A DNA stretch of 64,000 nucleotides from Megamerina dolium (taxonomy: Eukaryota; Arthropoda; Insecta; Diptera; Megamerinidae): NCBI GenBank assembly GCA_963854835.1, contig OY978526.1, forward strand, positions 44,096,140-44,160,139, given 5' to 3'. The stretch's first letter is position 1, and every line of letters begins with the position of its first letter. Both the position numbers and the translations under genes were made by a program. The notes below the pieces were generated by a model, which searched no databases, was not told the origin of the DNA, and saw nothing but the letters and a program-made list of their open reading frames with translations. Shown in pieces: positions 51,325 to 63,963 of this stretch.

Positions 51325-51662
51325 TGTGGATTCCATAGCTCAGTGGTTAGTGCGTTGCCCTTCTGATCTCTGGGTTCCCCGGCTGAAGCATAAGTTTAAT
51401 ATTGATAATATTTTGTTTTCGAACGGTACCCATCTGTCGGTAAGCGATCTTCCGGCAGTAACAATTTGCATGCAAAAGCTTCTAAAATAACTCTGTGACA
51501 AAGCTCAGGCAAAGTGATGACATAAGGGTTGTGTTCTGCCGTTCGGAACCGACTAAAATAAGTAGGCCCCTTCTAACACTGTCCAAAATTTAACACGCTC
51601 AACAGTACTGGGAGAGAAGCTCGGCCAAAGGGCCTTTCGGGGCTTATAAATGCCACATGCCA
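51325..51662 (+). repeat. tRNA-derived SINE, copy 5
   Basis: Forward copy with A box TAGCTCAGTGG (51336-51346). The B box is damaged by a small deletion ('tgggttccccggctg'). The body is conserved ('ctctgtgacaaagctcag', 'ctgccgttcggaaccgacta', 'ctcggccaaagggcctttcg'). It ends at 'atgccacatg' without the TTTA-rich tail of the other copies. It lies 140 bases after the LINE endonuclease remnant. Confidence 0.88.
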
Positions 51663-51663
51663 T

Positions 51664-53285
51664 GACTGTTAGTACATGGCAATCCTAATATTACCACACC
51701 CAAAAACCAGAAATTGTCCGAAAAACCGTGGAACAAAGCAAAGATTTCAAGGAAATTTCGAGTATGCGTCAAAATAATGTGAGCACAAGTACGAGTCAAG
51801 GGATGGACAAGTAAATTGTATTTATTTTTATTATAACATTTAGGGCTATTTACACAGTATCAAGTTAACTAATTGAATAGAGATAACTAACAGCTTTGTC
51901 ACTGAAAACTGTGGGTTAACTCTACTCTCTGAGTTAACTTGCTACTCTGAAAATGGCCCTTAAGTGAATAATAAAAATGTTTGATATTATTTCGTTAACT
52001 AATATTTGGCGTCTCATATACAAGATTTATAAAGAAACAGAAGAAATTGTATATTTTAGCGAAAGATATAGATCTAGATTAGTGTTGGTCATTGTCTATA
52101 TTTTCACAAAAGTTTTTTGTATGTATAAAAAAAGCGTAATGTTGAATTGTATATTTTTCAAAGTGGTTGCCAACACCATTTCATATATATATGAGTATAA
52201 TATATAAATACACAGTTGACGTCCAATATTTCGAATGTTATGTTGTACACCGAATTCATTCGAAATCGAGCAAGATTTGAATTCATCTATAACCCTTCTA
52301 TTCTTACATAAAGTAAATTTTCGTATCTGCTTTTTAAGTAAATATTCTATTTTATTCATAAGTAATGCCTGCATCGCGACATGGCTGTAGAAACAGTATC
52401 AGATATAATTAAATAATTCGCCTTAGCTCATAAGTGATAAACTAAATCAACACTCTAATGAAGAAATCCTAAAACTCGTAAGGTTGAAGATTCTTTGCGG
52501 CGATTGAAGTGCATTAAACCTAGAGGTAAAAAAAAAATAAATAAATAAAAAATAAATATTGCACCGAATATGGATCCTTACAAATATCACTGTATTTTTA
52601 AGCAGATGTAAATTGCTTGTTAGTTTGTAATTACTAGTTGCATTACGATTTGCATATTTATGTTATAGCTTCTTAAGAAATTATAATGTTTATGTTTAAT
52701 ATAAAAACAAATAAGTAATGCTTATTGAATGACTATTTCGTGGAAATTCTTGTATTGAATCTAATCGCCAACCGTGGCTGGCATTAAAAACGCCTTCGTA
52801 GTGTTTCGAATGATACTTTTTAGCCATATAAGGAAATTCAGATTTTTCAAGACACATCGTCAAATTTGTGTATTTTATGGACGCATTTCTCGATATTATG
52901 TATATTTCATTTTTATTGTGGAAATCAATGACTTTGGAACACCACATTTTGTCAATACCACACTCTAACGAAAATTCCCTTATTGCAGACAATTAAAATC
53001 TCTTCTTTCAAAAGAAAATTTGTTTCACTTTGTCATTTACCTTGGTTTTTAATATGGAAAAAAAGTATTTCAGAAGTTGAAGGTATCGAAATCAAATAAC
53101 AGTGTGAATTACAAAATAGCAACAATCACAAGGATGGAAAAAATGAAATTGTTCGTTATACGTCATACAAAATTTTACTGTCGTAGTAATATAGAATCAT
53201 CAATGGAAAATATTTGGCTCTGCGTTGAATCGAAAACTCTTTATACTGGACGTCAATTCTATTACATACGTACAGTCTGTTCATT
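51664..53285. other. Non-coding stretch
   Basis: AT-rich DNA between a SINE and an INE-1-like repeat. No gene or repeat family recognised. Confidence 0.5.
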
Positions 53286-54596
53286 AAAAAATCTCCTTAC
53301 AGTCGGCTGGGGCCGACCAAATTATACCCTGCATATGTAGATATATATATAAAAAGTTTACTCGAATTCCATCTTTTTCTTTTATTTCCACTTTTTGAAA
53401 AACAATTTTTGCATATTCTACTATATTACACCCGAAATATGGTTGACTTTGACGAAGTACTTTGTATGTTATGAGAGTTCTAAAAGGGATAATTTAAAGG
53501 AGGTTTTTAAGATAATTCCGAGACTTAGTATGGGAGCTATATAAAAAGTTGGCGTGGCTTACCTCTTTCTTGTAAATCCAATTAATTTTTCAATATTAAT
53601 CCACACCTTTAATTTGTTTGTCCTACGTTGAATAGTTCGAAGGTTATAGCGGTTTAAATGTTTTAAAATTTTCGCAACTTTGTATGGTAGCCCCATTAAG
53701 AAGTGGGCCTGGCATGTTGATTTTTTGCCAGATTGTGCACAACTACCATATTAACCTAAGTATTAATTAAGATTGTTGTAGACAGAAGTTTGCAGAAGAT
53801 GCAGCTATCTCAATTTAAAAGAAATTCAGTCATCCTGTATGGAAGCCACTATAAACAATAAACTTAGCTGGCCTATTTCTTGTGGGTATATTTGCTATTA
53901 CAATACTAATCCACACCTTCAATCCGGTTGTTCTACACTGAATAGTTTGTAAGTTATGGCGGTTAAAATTTTTGTTTAATTTCCTCAACTTTGTATGGGA
54001 GCCCCAATAAGAAGAGGGCGTGGTACGCTGATTTTTTGCTAGATTATTTCTGACTACGATGTTAATTTAAGTGTCACTTATGGTTATTCTAGACAGAAGA
54101 TTGCCGAAGTTATGGCTGTTTCAATTTAAAAGAAGTACAAACACTTTGTGTGAGAGCTACGCTAAAAAGTAGGCGTGGCTCACCCACTTTTGGCGAGGTT
54201 ATATAGTTGTATAATATAACTCTATGTGCCAAATATTGTTGTCCCAAGTGATATATTATGTGAGTTATAGCAAGTTAGAAATTGAAAATTCCGAGGTTAG
54301 TCGCTTTGAAAGCTCGGTGTGGGCGTAGCTATTGACCGATCATGCCCAATGACAATCCCCTCCGTACCCTCAAATACGCTCAATAGCGCAATATTTGCTC
54401 AAGTTATCATGCGAACCAGCCAGGTGACAGACAGTCAGTCGGACGGACGGACGGACGGACATAGTTTAATCGAAAATTTAAGCGACGCTGATCGTATATA
54501 TATCTATGTCTATATCTCTGGAGATTCCTTCAAGTGGATACAAACATCTGACCGAAATGAATATACCTTGCATATTGCATTATGCAGGATATAAAA
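53286..54596 (-). repeat. INE-1-like interspersed repeat, copy C
   Basis: Third copy of the family, in the same orientation as copy B: starts 'aatctccttacagtcggctg' and ends 'tgcattatgcaggatataaa'. It has the same unit motifs ('tttgtatgggagccccaata', 'ggttattctagacagaagat') and a shorter (GGAC)n run at about 54442-54461. It is about 240 bases shorter than copy B, consistent with fewer internal units. Confidence 0.87.
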
Positions 54597-54729
54597 ACGA
54601 TCATCTGTTGCACCTTGTGTAATGATGACACATGACGATACATACATCGCCTATTTTTGTTTAACTGTAGTGAGGGTTGAGAATATACAAGTTTTGTAAA
54701 AGCATTTAATTACTTGAGCTGTTTTTGCA

Positions 54730-55690
54730 ATGAGCGCTATATATAAAACACGGTTTGAAGCATATTTCTTGACGAAGCATCCGCAGGGGCCAAAATGGAC
54801 TGCAGAGCAGGCCGCCAAGTATGTGCTGACGACGCGTACTTTTGATACAAGATGGTCTAACCACTGCGAGTTGACTGGAGATGTTGACGACGAGACAGGC
54901 AGAGGTGCAAAACGGAAGACTTCGTTGCGGGAGGATATGACAGTTACCAATATTTTTTTTAAATAGCCTTCAATTACCTTAAGAGAAGCACAAAAAAACT
55001 TGCTCATCATGGAATAGATATATCACTAAATACGATTCCAAAAAGGCTTAAGAAAAAAACATAGTTTACAGCAGTGTAGGGAACATAAAACTTTATTGTT
55101 ACACAAACATGTAGACGCTTGCACTGGGCAAAGGAAAATATTAATCGTGACTGGACTAATTTTCACCGATGAATCTCCTTTTTGGTTAAGCAAGGGAATG
55201 AAGCGTGTTTGGTCAGAATAAGGTGTTAAAATTGTGCAGAGAACGGTTAAGCACTCTGCAAAGGTCCAAGTTTATGCCTGTTTTTCTGAAAAGGGTTTTT
55301 GGAGTTTTGACATGCTTTACCGAAAACTAGAACGCATCAAAACTGTTAAAACTTTACCAGAAGTTCTTATTACCATCCCACGGTAGCTGTATGGGAAAAA
55401 TAATCGTCTGGGTACTGCAGGAGGACAACGATACAAAGCATCGAAGTCGCATATGTACTGAATGGAAAGAAAAAAACTTTAACGAAACGATGGATTGGCT
55501 ATCCAAGTCCCCCGATGCAAACCCAATCGCAAATGTTTGGGCTCTAATGAAGCAAAAGATTGTCAGAATAAATTTGACAACAACAAAACAATGAAAAATT
55601 GCACTGAAAAATATGGGGGAGTTTTTCATTGTCGTATGTAGAGAATTAGCAGCAAGTTGTGAGCGAAGATGTCAGGGTATTTTAAATAGT
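54730..55690 (+). mobile_element. Tc1-like transposon remnant
   Basis: Plus-strand transposase debris in order: the N-terminal frame 54730-54966 ('SAIYKTRFEAYFLTKHPQGP', 'AEQAAKYV'), 'IFTDESPFWLSKGMKRVWSE' with the first catalytic Asp (about 55158-55218), 'VKHSAKVQVYACFSEKGFWS' (55247-55305), 'VLQEDNDTKHRSRI' with the second Asp (55412-55455), and 'DANPIANVWALMKQKI' (55513-55562). In the last block the expected catalytic Glu of N-P-I-E-N-V-W is Ala. Several frameshifts. Confidence 0.85.
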
Positions 55691-55772
55691 AATGGTGATT
55701 GAACTAGCTATTAATTTGTATTCCAAATATACGTTCGATATCATTTTTAAGAAAACAATAAAAGTTTGTTAA

Positions 55773-56502
55773 GGGGTTACACCACTGTAGAATTTTCAAA
55801 AAAATGGAAAAAATTTTTTTTTATCTTAAATAGTCATTAATAGTCTCAAAAATAATGTACTAAAGGATGGAAGGCGGGAAAAATGTCTAAGTGTCTGAAT
55901 TTCGAGTTTTTCTGCAAGACGTCTGAGGTATTCTCCGAGCACCTTTAAACTTTAAACGCGTTTTTCTCGAAACCACTTTTTTGAGTTGGCCGGAAACATA
56001 ACTCGAACAAATCTTAACCGATTGATTTGAAAATTTTTACAATACATTTGAAATCGTTTTCTTCAGCGACGTACGTAGGGGTTTTTTGATATTGTGCATA
56101 TTTTTTTATTTATAAAAAATTTTTTGACGATTTTTTAGGTGAAATTTCGAACTTTTTCTTCAAAGGGTCGCCATTTTACGAAAAATCAATTAATCCAAAA
56201 ACCCCTACGTACGTCTCTTGCTATTGTAATATGGAATCAAAAAATATTCGGTATTTTGTTCCAAATCGAAAATTGCGGACGCTAGGATTCCGGCCGTGCA
56301 TCGCGGTGAAAAAAAACGCATCAGCGGGGAAATGCTGCACAGCCACCATTTTGTTTTTGAAAAGCGCAACTTAATTGTTTTTTTGGACTTCAAGATTGAC
56401 ATTAAAAAATACTTTTTACAGAATTTGAATATCTCCTTTTGTTTGGCCCAGGAAAATTCGCTAAATATGCCTTTTTTTTGTGCTCTACAGTGGTGTAACC
56501 CC
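55773..56502. mobile_element. TTAA-flanked MITE
   Basis: A 730-base element with perfect 18-base inverted termini GGGGTTACACCACTGTAG (55773-55790 and complement at 56485-56502). Direct TTAA lies on both sides (55769-55772, 56503-56506). Inside are further inverted pieces, such as 'gacgtacgtaggggtttttt' near 56069 against 'aaaaacccctacgtacgtct' near 56197. No transposase is encoded. TTAA duplication points to the piggyBac superfamily, though the GGGG terminus is not the usual CCC. Confidence 0.85.
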
Positions 56503-56506
56503 TTAA

Positions 56507-57414
56507 AAGGAGTTATTTATTTTCTTTTTATGGGTGATCGTTACTTAGTGTACAGACTGTATATATAATCATATTTTCATATATTCTTCCCTTGATAAAC
56601 TCATCGCCTCCGCCATCTCTACGAAAAATTATTTTCATTAGAGCTCTCATGAACCATTGAACTATTCAACACAATCCAAGATAAGATAATCGTAAAAAAT
56701 AGTCTCTATCAAAGAGATCCATTCGAATAGAATAAAGCATTTTATTAGTTTTTAAGTATAGAAAAATACTCAACCACAATTGTTATGTTTTTATAATTTT
56801 AACCTGAACGACACCGAATTTATTTATAATATTTTATGTTTTTTTTTTTTTTTTGTATATTTGTTCCTTGCATTGCTGTTAATGTAGTGATATAGATACT
56901 CCACTACTTGAAACTAACCATAGATAAATACCTAAGCAACCGTTTTTACTACATACTATAGTTTTTGTTGTTGGTTCGTACACCATTCCATTCAATTTAT
57001 TCACATTCATTCATGCTTGTTTAGTTGAATTATTTATTTATTTATGAATGTATGTGTATTGTGTGAGTTGTGCTTGTGCTGATATTTGTGTTATATGAAT
57101 ACACTCGTCATCCATAAGATATTGCTACTGCAAGATGGATTTAATTTTTGTTTATACAAGTTCGTGCTTACATACATTGATACATACGCATGTGAGCGAT
57201 GTATGCATGTGTGTATATGCATATTTGTTTGTATCTACTCTTGTTATTTTCATCGTGAAGTTAAGTGTTTGTTCTCGTTTCTCATTGTTGTTGTTGCTGT
57301 TGGTATACTTTATCATGACATTAATTGCGCTGATAAATGCAATCATTAAGTCAATTAAATAAAAAATTTTATTTAACGCATATATGTCTGTGCAGATATG
57401 TATGGATCTGTATA
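56507..57414. other. Non-coding stretch
   Basis: AT-rich DNA with a T run near 56840-56853. No gene or repeat family recognised. Confidence 0.5.
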
Positions 57415-57416
57415 TA

Positions 57417-57917
57417 CATTCTGTCAAATAAGTACCCGGAAATTCTCATTTTTAATTTTCCCTCTGAGAATATTTGAAAAAAAATTTTTTCCCAGGTTGG
57501 CACAACTGTCAGCCACTATTCTGTGAATTTTTATTGCTATGTGTCATTTAGTTTGGTTACGGCGTCATTAGGAACAAGTCAACCTTTTGTGTGCGTTGCG
57601 ATTTCTTCTCGCCCCTCTTTGAACGATTTATACCAATCGTAAACTTGAGTTTTCGACATGGTTGAATCACCAAATGTTTTTTTTTTCAACATTTCCAACG
57701 TTTTGGCACAAGAAATTTCGTTTGAAACACAAAATTTCACACAAACTCTTTGTTCGATATTTTTATCCATAGTAAACTAAATGACACATAGCAATAAAAA
57801 TTCACAGAATAATGGCTGACAGTTGTGCCAACCTGGGAAAATTTTTTTTTTAAATATTCTCAGAGGGAAAATTAAAAATGAGAATTTCCGATTTCCGGGT
57901 ACTTATTTGACAGAATG
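57417..57917 (-). mobile_element. Mariner-derived MITE with about 140-base inverted repeats
   Basis: A 501-base element between TA dinucleotides. Its inverted repeats cover about 57417-57557 and 57773-57917, starting CATTCTGTCAAATAAGTACC. The interior minus-strand frame (57770 to 57579) begins 'MDKNIEQRVCVKFCVSNEIS' and includes 'KTQVYDWYKSFKEGREEI'. This is the N-terminal DNA-binding domain of the GVQW/SETMAR-like mariner group. The rest of the transposase is missing. The repeat arms include the start codon region, so the arms are longer than typical mariner termini. Confidence 0.9.
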
Positions 57918-57919
57918 TA

Positions 57920-60074
57920 TAGGTATATGAATATATGTTTGTATGTGCCTGTGTGTGATACAAGTATTTTTATCAACAGTTCTTTTTTGAATGTGTGCTT
58001 TTTTTTATATATTACATTTGACAGTTTTACTTGACACTTTACGTATATTGTTTTTGATGCACAGAGTCGTTCATTGACAGATATTATTGCTGGTGGTGGT
58101 GTCATTATTGTTCACATATTAAAAATGCTCAAGTATTACGTGTACATACATTATGGTGGTTCTAAACTATCGAGTTTTGAATAAATCGAATTTCGAAGCA
58201 CACTATACTATTGGAATTGAAAAATAAAGATATCCATTCGAGGACGCAAAATTATCATGCACATGCAAGTGTTAATGAACCATATCGAACGGCAAGGGTA
58301 TATCCATTGCATATCCGTTTTGGTTTATCATTTGAAGGAGTCTTCGGGGATATATAGAAAAATATGTGTAGATATGGAAAAAGAAAAGCGGCAATATTTA
58401 TTGAACAAAATGCAGGTGACGTACTTTTTATTATCTATTACTAGTTCTATGATTCATAGGCTTCATGTACATGAAGTTGGCAATATCAATTTGTGGCATT
58501 AGGGAAAAAATAAGGTACACTTACAAACTAAATCATACATTATTATCTATAGAGCTAAGGACCATTCTAACATACATACATATTGAATAATCTTATTGTG
58601 TACACAAAAAGTTAATAAAAATAAAAGCAAAAGAAATTATCAACATATTTGAAATTAATTATTTGGAGCAATGTCAAGTTTTTGACAATTACAGTGTCAT
58701 ATTCGATGAATGCTTCAAGCAAAATAATATATATTGGATGATATATGCCCTACTATACATAACAAAACACAAATTCAAATTCTATTCATAAATGTTGAAT
58801 CAGAAGAAATGAGTGAGCAGAAATACTGAATGTACATTCTTATATTAAGCTCATCTGTATAATAAAAATAATATACCATATTTTCGCATGCCAAAGTACT
58901 TAATAAATTATTCCATAAAACTAGAAATGCATCAGTATGCTTAATGTATACTTTTACTTAATGCAAATTGCAAAAGATTTATACAATAATATACTTTGGT
59001 ATGCATATTGTATTGTATATATGCGCGAATATATACGTATGTATATTAGATCTGTTTAAATGTTCAGAATACCAGAAAACTATTTACCACAAAAAAAAAG
59101 CAAGACATTGAAGTAAGTACAACAGCAACTTGAGAAATATGCTGAAAATGCCTGAAGTCTTTCGGCCGAACAACCAATCTTCGTGAGCATTGAATAAACA
59201 TCAACACATACATAATTCGTGTGCTTTTGTTCTGTTTACTTGCTTGAAGTAACGAATAAATTAAAATATTTAATAGTTATTTATCATTATTGAAAATATT
59301 TTGAATGGTTCGCAACGGTGCGTAATAATGTCTTACCCAAAACGGATTTGTTACTGAAATCCTAAAAAATTTCTTCAGCAAATGTAAGATATAGTATATT
59401 CCAAAAACAAATAAATGGACATACATAGATATACAATACATATTTAAATGTGTGTTCATACTATTTCATTACATCACTTACATGCTGCTGGCATATATTC
59501 AAGGTCACTTTGTTTTGCTTTCGATTTACCTTTCCCCCTATTAGCTATGTCATGTCAAAGATAAAACAAAAATGGCAAGAAGAAAAAAGAAACAGAAAGA
59601 TATATGAAAGTGCCGCAAACCAAACCACACATGTGACGATTAACTAAACCACAAACAGCAGCAGAAGCAGCGGTAATGGTAACAGAAGTATGTAACATAC
59701 ATGTGTACTGAAGGTCTGCATGGATTCACTCATTTCTTCTCTTCAGACCAGTTATCCGTTTCAGTGTATGTAACTTACCCAATTCATAAACAGAAGTGTA
59801 CACCATAAACAGTACAGAGAATCAAAGCAATGAGTATTATCAGTACTTGGTATACATTCATATCCAATTCCTTATTTCACACACTTACACTTACTCGATC
59901 AGATAAGTGTAGCGAAACTAGTGGCAAATGAAACGAGTAAGCAAGTACACTAAGTAATCCAGTTCGTATTTTTGCTTATGAATTTATAATAAAAAGACTA
60001 CTCAGTTAAATATGGAAGGAAGAGAGGTAAATACAATACATTAATATAAAGACGTTATCCAATAAAATCCTTCT
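57920..60074. other. Non-coding stretch
   Basis: AT-rich DNA. Candidate short frames at 58257-58502 and 59450-59647 lack any recognised domain. No repeat family was recognised. Confidence 0.5.
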
Positions 60075-60680
60075 TCTTCCATAACAACCGAATATCGATT
60101 TAGGCCGAATATAACATGCGCCAGTTAGAAATTCCAAGCGCCGTCAGGTCCTCCAGTACGTGGTCTTTCCACCGGAGGTCAGGTCTTCCTCGTCTGCGTC
60201 GTCCTCCAGCGGGTTCCGAATATAACACCTTCTTAGCTGGAGCATGTTCTTCCATTCGCACGACATGACCTAGCCAGCGCAGCCGCTGGATTTTGATGCG
60301 CTTTACTATGTCAATATCGGCATACAGCTCGTACAGCTCATGGTTGTACCTTATTCGGTACTCGCCAACAACGCAAATAGGTCCAAAGATCTTGCTTAGG
60401 ACTTTTCTCTCGAAAACTCCAAGCATTCGCTCATCCGAGGTGGAAATTGTCCAGGCTTCAACGCCACATGTTAGGATAGGAATGATGAGAGACTTGTGGA
60501 GTGTAGCTTTCGTTCTTCGAGAGAGAGCTCGACTTCTCAATTGCTTACTTAGCCCAAAGTAGCACCTCCATATCTCCAGGCTGACGTCATTACTGCTGTT
60601 AATGCTGGTGCCAAGATAGACAAAGTCCACCGTAAGACCCATCCGACGCGACTCTCTTTCTAACTCTGAGAACTGCAATA
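60075..60680 (-). mobile_element. RTE/L2-like LINE 3' fragment
   Basis: Minus-strand copy of the C-terminal part of the LINE at 21259-22634 in one open frame of 192 codons. It includes 'FSELERESRRMGLTVDFVYL' (junction of an internal deletion), 'SDERMLGVFERKVLSKIFGP', 'RLRWLGHVVRMEEHAPAKKV' and 'RRRRGRPDLRWKDHVLEDL'. Two internal deletions keep the frame, one removing the segment after 'GLTV' and one near 'LEIWRCYFGL'. No RT catalytic motif remains. Confidence 0.9.
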
Positions 60681-61433
60681 AAGTCCATAAAATTCAAATT
60701 CAATGTGCGTACACATTTTGATTTGATAGCAGCAGTTACTATACGCTTATTGTATTGTACTCAATATTCGTTTCCTATTCTCAACTTGTACCTACTTGCT
60801 TTTGCACAGAAAAAACTGGTGCACTAAGTTCTTTGACCACTTACTGATCCTGTGTGTAAAGAGAGTAAGCAGTACTCAAAATAAACGAGTGTGTTGAAGA
60901 CACTTTTGGATATACCCATGCAGATGTCTAATGTGTACATTTGGTTAACTAGAGCACTCATGTATTTGGTACGTTCGGTGTGAAGTGAAGTAAAGTAAAA
61001 TAAATGGTGTTGTCTCTAAATAAATAAGTATAAATGAAATTGCAAGAACTATTATAAACAACAACAATAATGGTATCAATGACTAAAATAACGAAGATGG
61101 AAAAGACAAAAGTTTCAGTATGGCTAGTTAAGATGATGCTGTATGTAGCAACAACCCATAAGCTATATTAAGAACCAACAACTATATGTGAAATCGAATT
61201 TCACGTCTTCACAATTTTGGATAAAGTGAAATTGAGAAAACAAAAATTGCTTCACACATTTACATTTATACAATTCTCGCTCAAAGGAAGCTAAACTTTT
61301 GAAATATTGCAAGGCCATTAGAGATAAAGAGAGAGAGAGAGAGAGAGTGATTTGTTTTAAAAGTAAACCTCAATAGAACTTTACCCCTGGCGAGTAGCAC
61401 GCCTTAACCGTCTCCAACCAGGACCAAAATTTA
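60681..61433. other. Non-coding stretch with (GA)n run
   Basis: AT-rich DNA; a (GA)n run lies at about 61328-61347. No gene recognised. Confidence 0.5.
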
Positions 61434-61435
61434 TA

Positions 61436-62260
61436 CGAGGTGTTATCAAAAAGCAAGGTGAATTTTTGAATTTCGCGCGCCCCGTAATTCAAATTACAAT
61501 TTTTTTTGTTGTGTTAGCACACTCGTTACGATCATATGTTCACAGTTTTCACTATATAGTATTCTTTGTTTGTTTGTGAGAGGTTATTAAGGTTAGAAGT
61601 GTTTGGTGTGCTCGGCTTTTTTTGCTGTCGAAAATATGCACTAAATTTTGTGTAAAAAATGGAATTAAGTGCTCTAAGAGTCTTGAAATGTTCACAGTAG
61701 CATGCGGTGAGTCTACTCTGAGTGAGAAAAATGGGTAGAAGTGGTACAAGCTGTTCCAAGAAGGCCGAGAAAATGACCAAAGAAGGCACGCCAAGTTCGA
61801 TCAAATGGTTTTGACCACTGTTTTCATCGATTTGCATGGCCTGGTGCATCAGGAGTTCTTACCACGGTCGTACGGTTAATAAGGAGTATTACCTTGAAGT
61901 TATGCGGCGTTTGCGTGAAGCAATACGAAAAAAACGCCCGGAATTGTGCAAAGCATCACGATAACGCACCAGCTCACACATCGTTGCTTGTAATTTTTTG
62001 CACAAAAACAACATCACTATCATGCCTCAGCCACCATATTCACCGGACTTGGTCGCCTGTGACTTTTTCCTGTTCCCAAAACTGAAGAGAACCATGAAAG
62101 GATGGAGATTGGCAACAATTGAAGAGATAAAGATTGCATCGCTGAAAGACTCAAGGCTATACCAAAAACTGCTTCGAGGATTAGAAAAAACGCTGGCACA
62201 AGTGTATTATATCTAAGGGGGATTACTTTGAAGGGGACCTTGCTTTTTGATCACACCTTG
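61436..62260 (+). mobile_element. Internally deleted mariner with inverted termini
   Basis: An 825-base element between TA dinucleotides with inverted termini CGAGGTGTTATCAAAAAG (left) and CAAGGTGTGATCAAAAAG (right), both followed by CAAGGT. The plus strand holds transposase pieces: 'FCVKNGIKCSKSLEM' near 61650, 'WYKLFQEGREN' near 61740, then a jump to 'VLTTVFIDLHGLVHQEF'. The catalytic blocks 'HHDNAPAHTSL' (61940-61985) and 'MPQPPYSPDLVACDFFLFPK' (62022-62080) follow, ending 'LKRTMKGWRLATIEEIK'. The first catalytic Asp region is deleted. Belongs to the same broad group as 57417-57917 but with different termini. Confidence 0.9.
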
Positions 62261-62262
62261 TA

Positions 62263-63963
62263 TGTGATATCTTCGACTATTGTAATATCGGTTTTGGGTA
62301 TTAGATGAAAAAAAAAACAATGTATTCAAATTTTTTGAGTCACCATAGAGGAACCTAAACTTTGACCTTTGTGCAACAGCCCTTAATCATCTCCAAATTT
62401 GACCATGGTATTACCGAGTGAGGGGATCAGGCTTACGAAATCTTATGTAAAAATAGTCTTCCGCATATACGTATATATATGCGGCAAGTCTTGCGGGTAA
62501 ACACGTGTTTTTTGCTCGTTTGTGGTATTTATATTAATTGTTTTACCACAAAAATAAAAATTGTTTAGTTCATATGGGATTTTGGCGTGGCAGCAGGCCA
62601 AGGCAAGTACTTTTACTATTTCTGGCTGCAACTGACATGAATAGGATACAATACTGTGCATCTCACCTTATTGAAAGCAACATTCTCAGTAGCGAACTCT
62701 TGCGTTTATGCAGTTACACCTATATATAGTATCTATGCAGATTGTGTGCTCACGTGCATATGATATATGCACAAGGGAATATGCGACTATATCTGTGCGA
62801 ATTTATTATTAATATAGTCTTCAGTAAAATCACATAATGTAATGTAACAACATGTTAATGTTATATACATATTTATAGGCATACGCTCGAATAATAAAAT
62901 AATATAAATTCAAATGGGCAATCGTATGAATAAATATGAGAATTTCGTCAGAAATGAATTTGGAAATACTGTGCACTAGAGTGATCGTATATTATTGTAT
63001 ACCATCGCGACAAAATCGTAATAAAAAGGTAATGTTTTATGATTGAAACATTTCCAGTTATAGTTTCTAAGGTATGTTTCTTACTGATAAACAAATTATT
63101 ATTATATTTTAACTTATAACAATTCTGTGCAACGTTGGAAAAAGTTCTTATGATATATTTGATATTGATTTAAAAAATATATATAATAGAACTATGTTAC
63201 TTTGGAAAACGTTTCGATTCTAGTGATTTCTTTGGCCCACCTATTTACACATGAATTAAATTTAATTTTGGCAAAATGCTGAATTCAAGAAATTATAATA
63301 TGTACAGAATTAAAATCACGAACTAGGAAATGGAAAATTAGATTTCATTTAATTTCGGTAATCTAATCAATGGAAAATTAAGAGGTATAGAAAATCAAAG
63401 GAAAGAAATTGTGTATTGTATACATTAACAAGATATCACAAAGTATGATTACATACATGTAATATATGTATTGAATACATAATTAAGGTAGCCATGTGAA
63501 ATCGTTTTCTTTTTAACATAAATGAACTCAATTAACTTCACAAACACATTCTCTATAATCGAAGAGCTTTGGTATTGCCTTCACATTTTTAGCTACATTC
63601 GTGAGTACTTTCAAATATGATGTTTTATTGTATACCAAATATCGTTAGACTTGTATAAAATATGTAAATTGTATCGTATATGGATAGCAGTGAATACCTA
63701 GTAATTAAGATGTTTGCACCAACTTAAAGTTAATATTTCTATGAAGCCTCGGAGCGAATAGCAATGATAACTTAGGCAACCTATCAACGATTAACACCGA
63801 CAGAAACTGTCCGCTTCCAATACAATTGAGGTTATTGTTCTAATGACGAGTCTCAATTTGAGAGCATTCAGTGATTTTGTCACATACCTTTTAAAAGAAC
63901 TAGGTACGAGTAGTTAACATATTTAAAATTAATAAATGTATGATTTCTTTTTGATATTTACAG
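62263..63963. other. Non-coding stretch
   Basis: AT-rich DNA up to the putative acceptor near the window edge. No gene or repeat family recognised. Confidence 0.5.
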
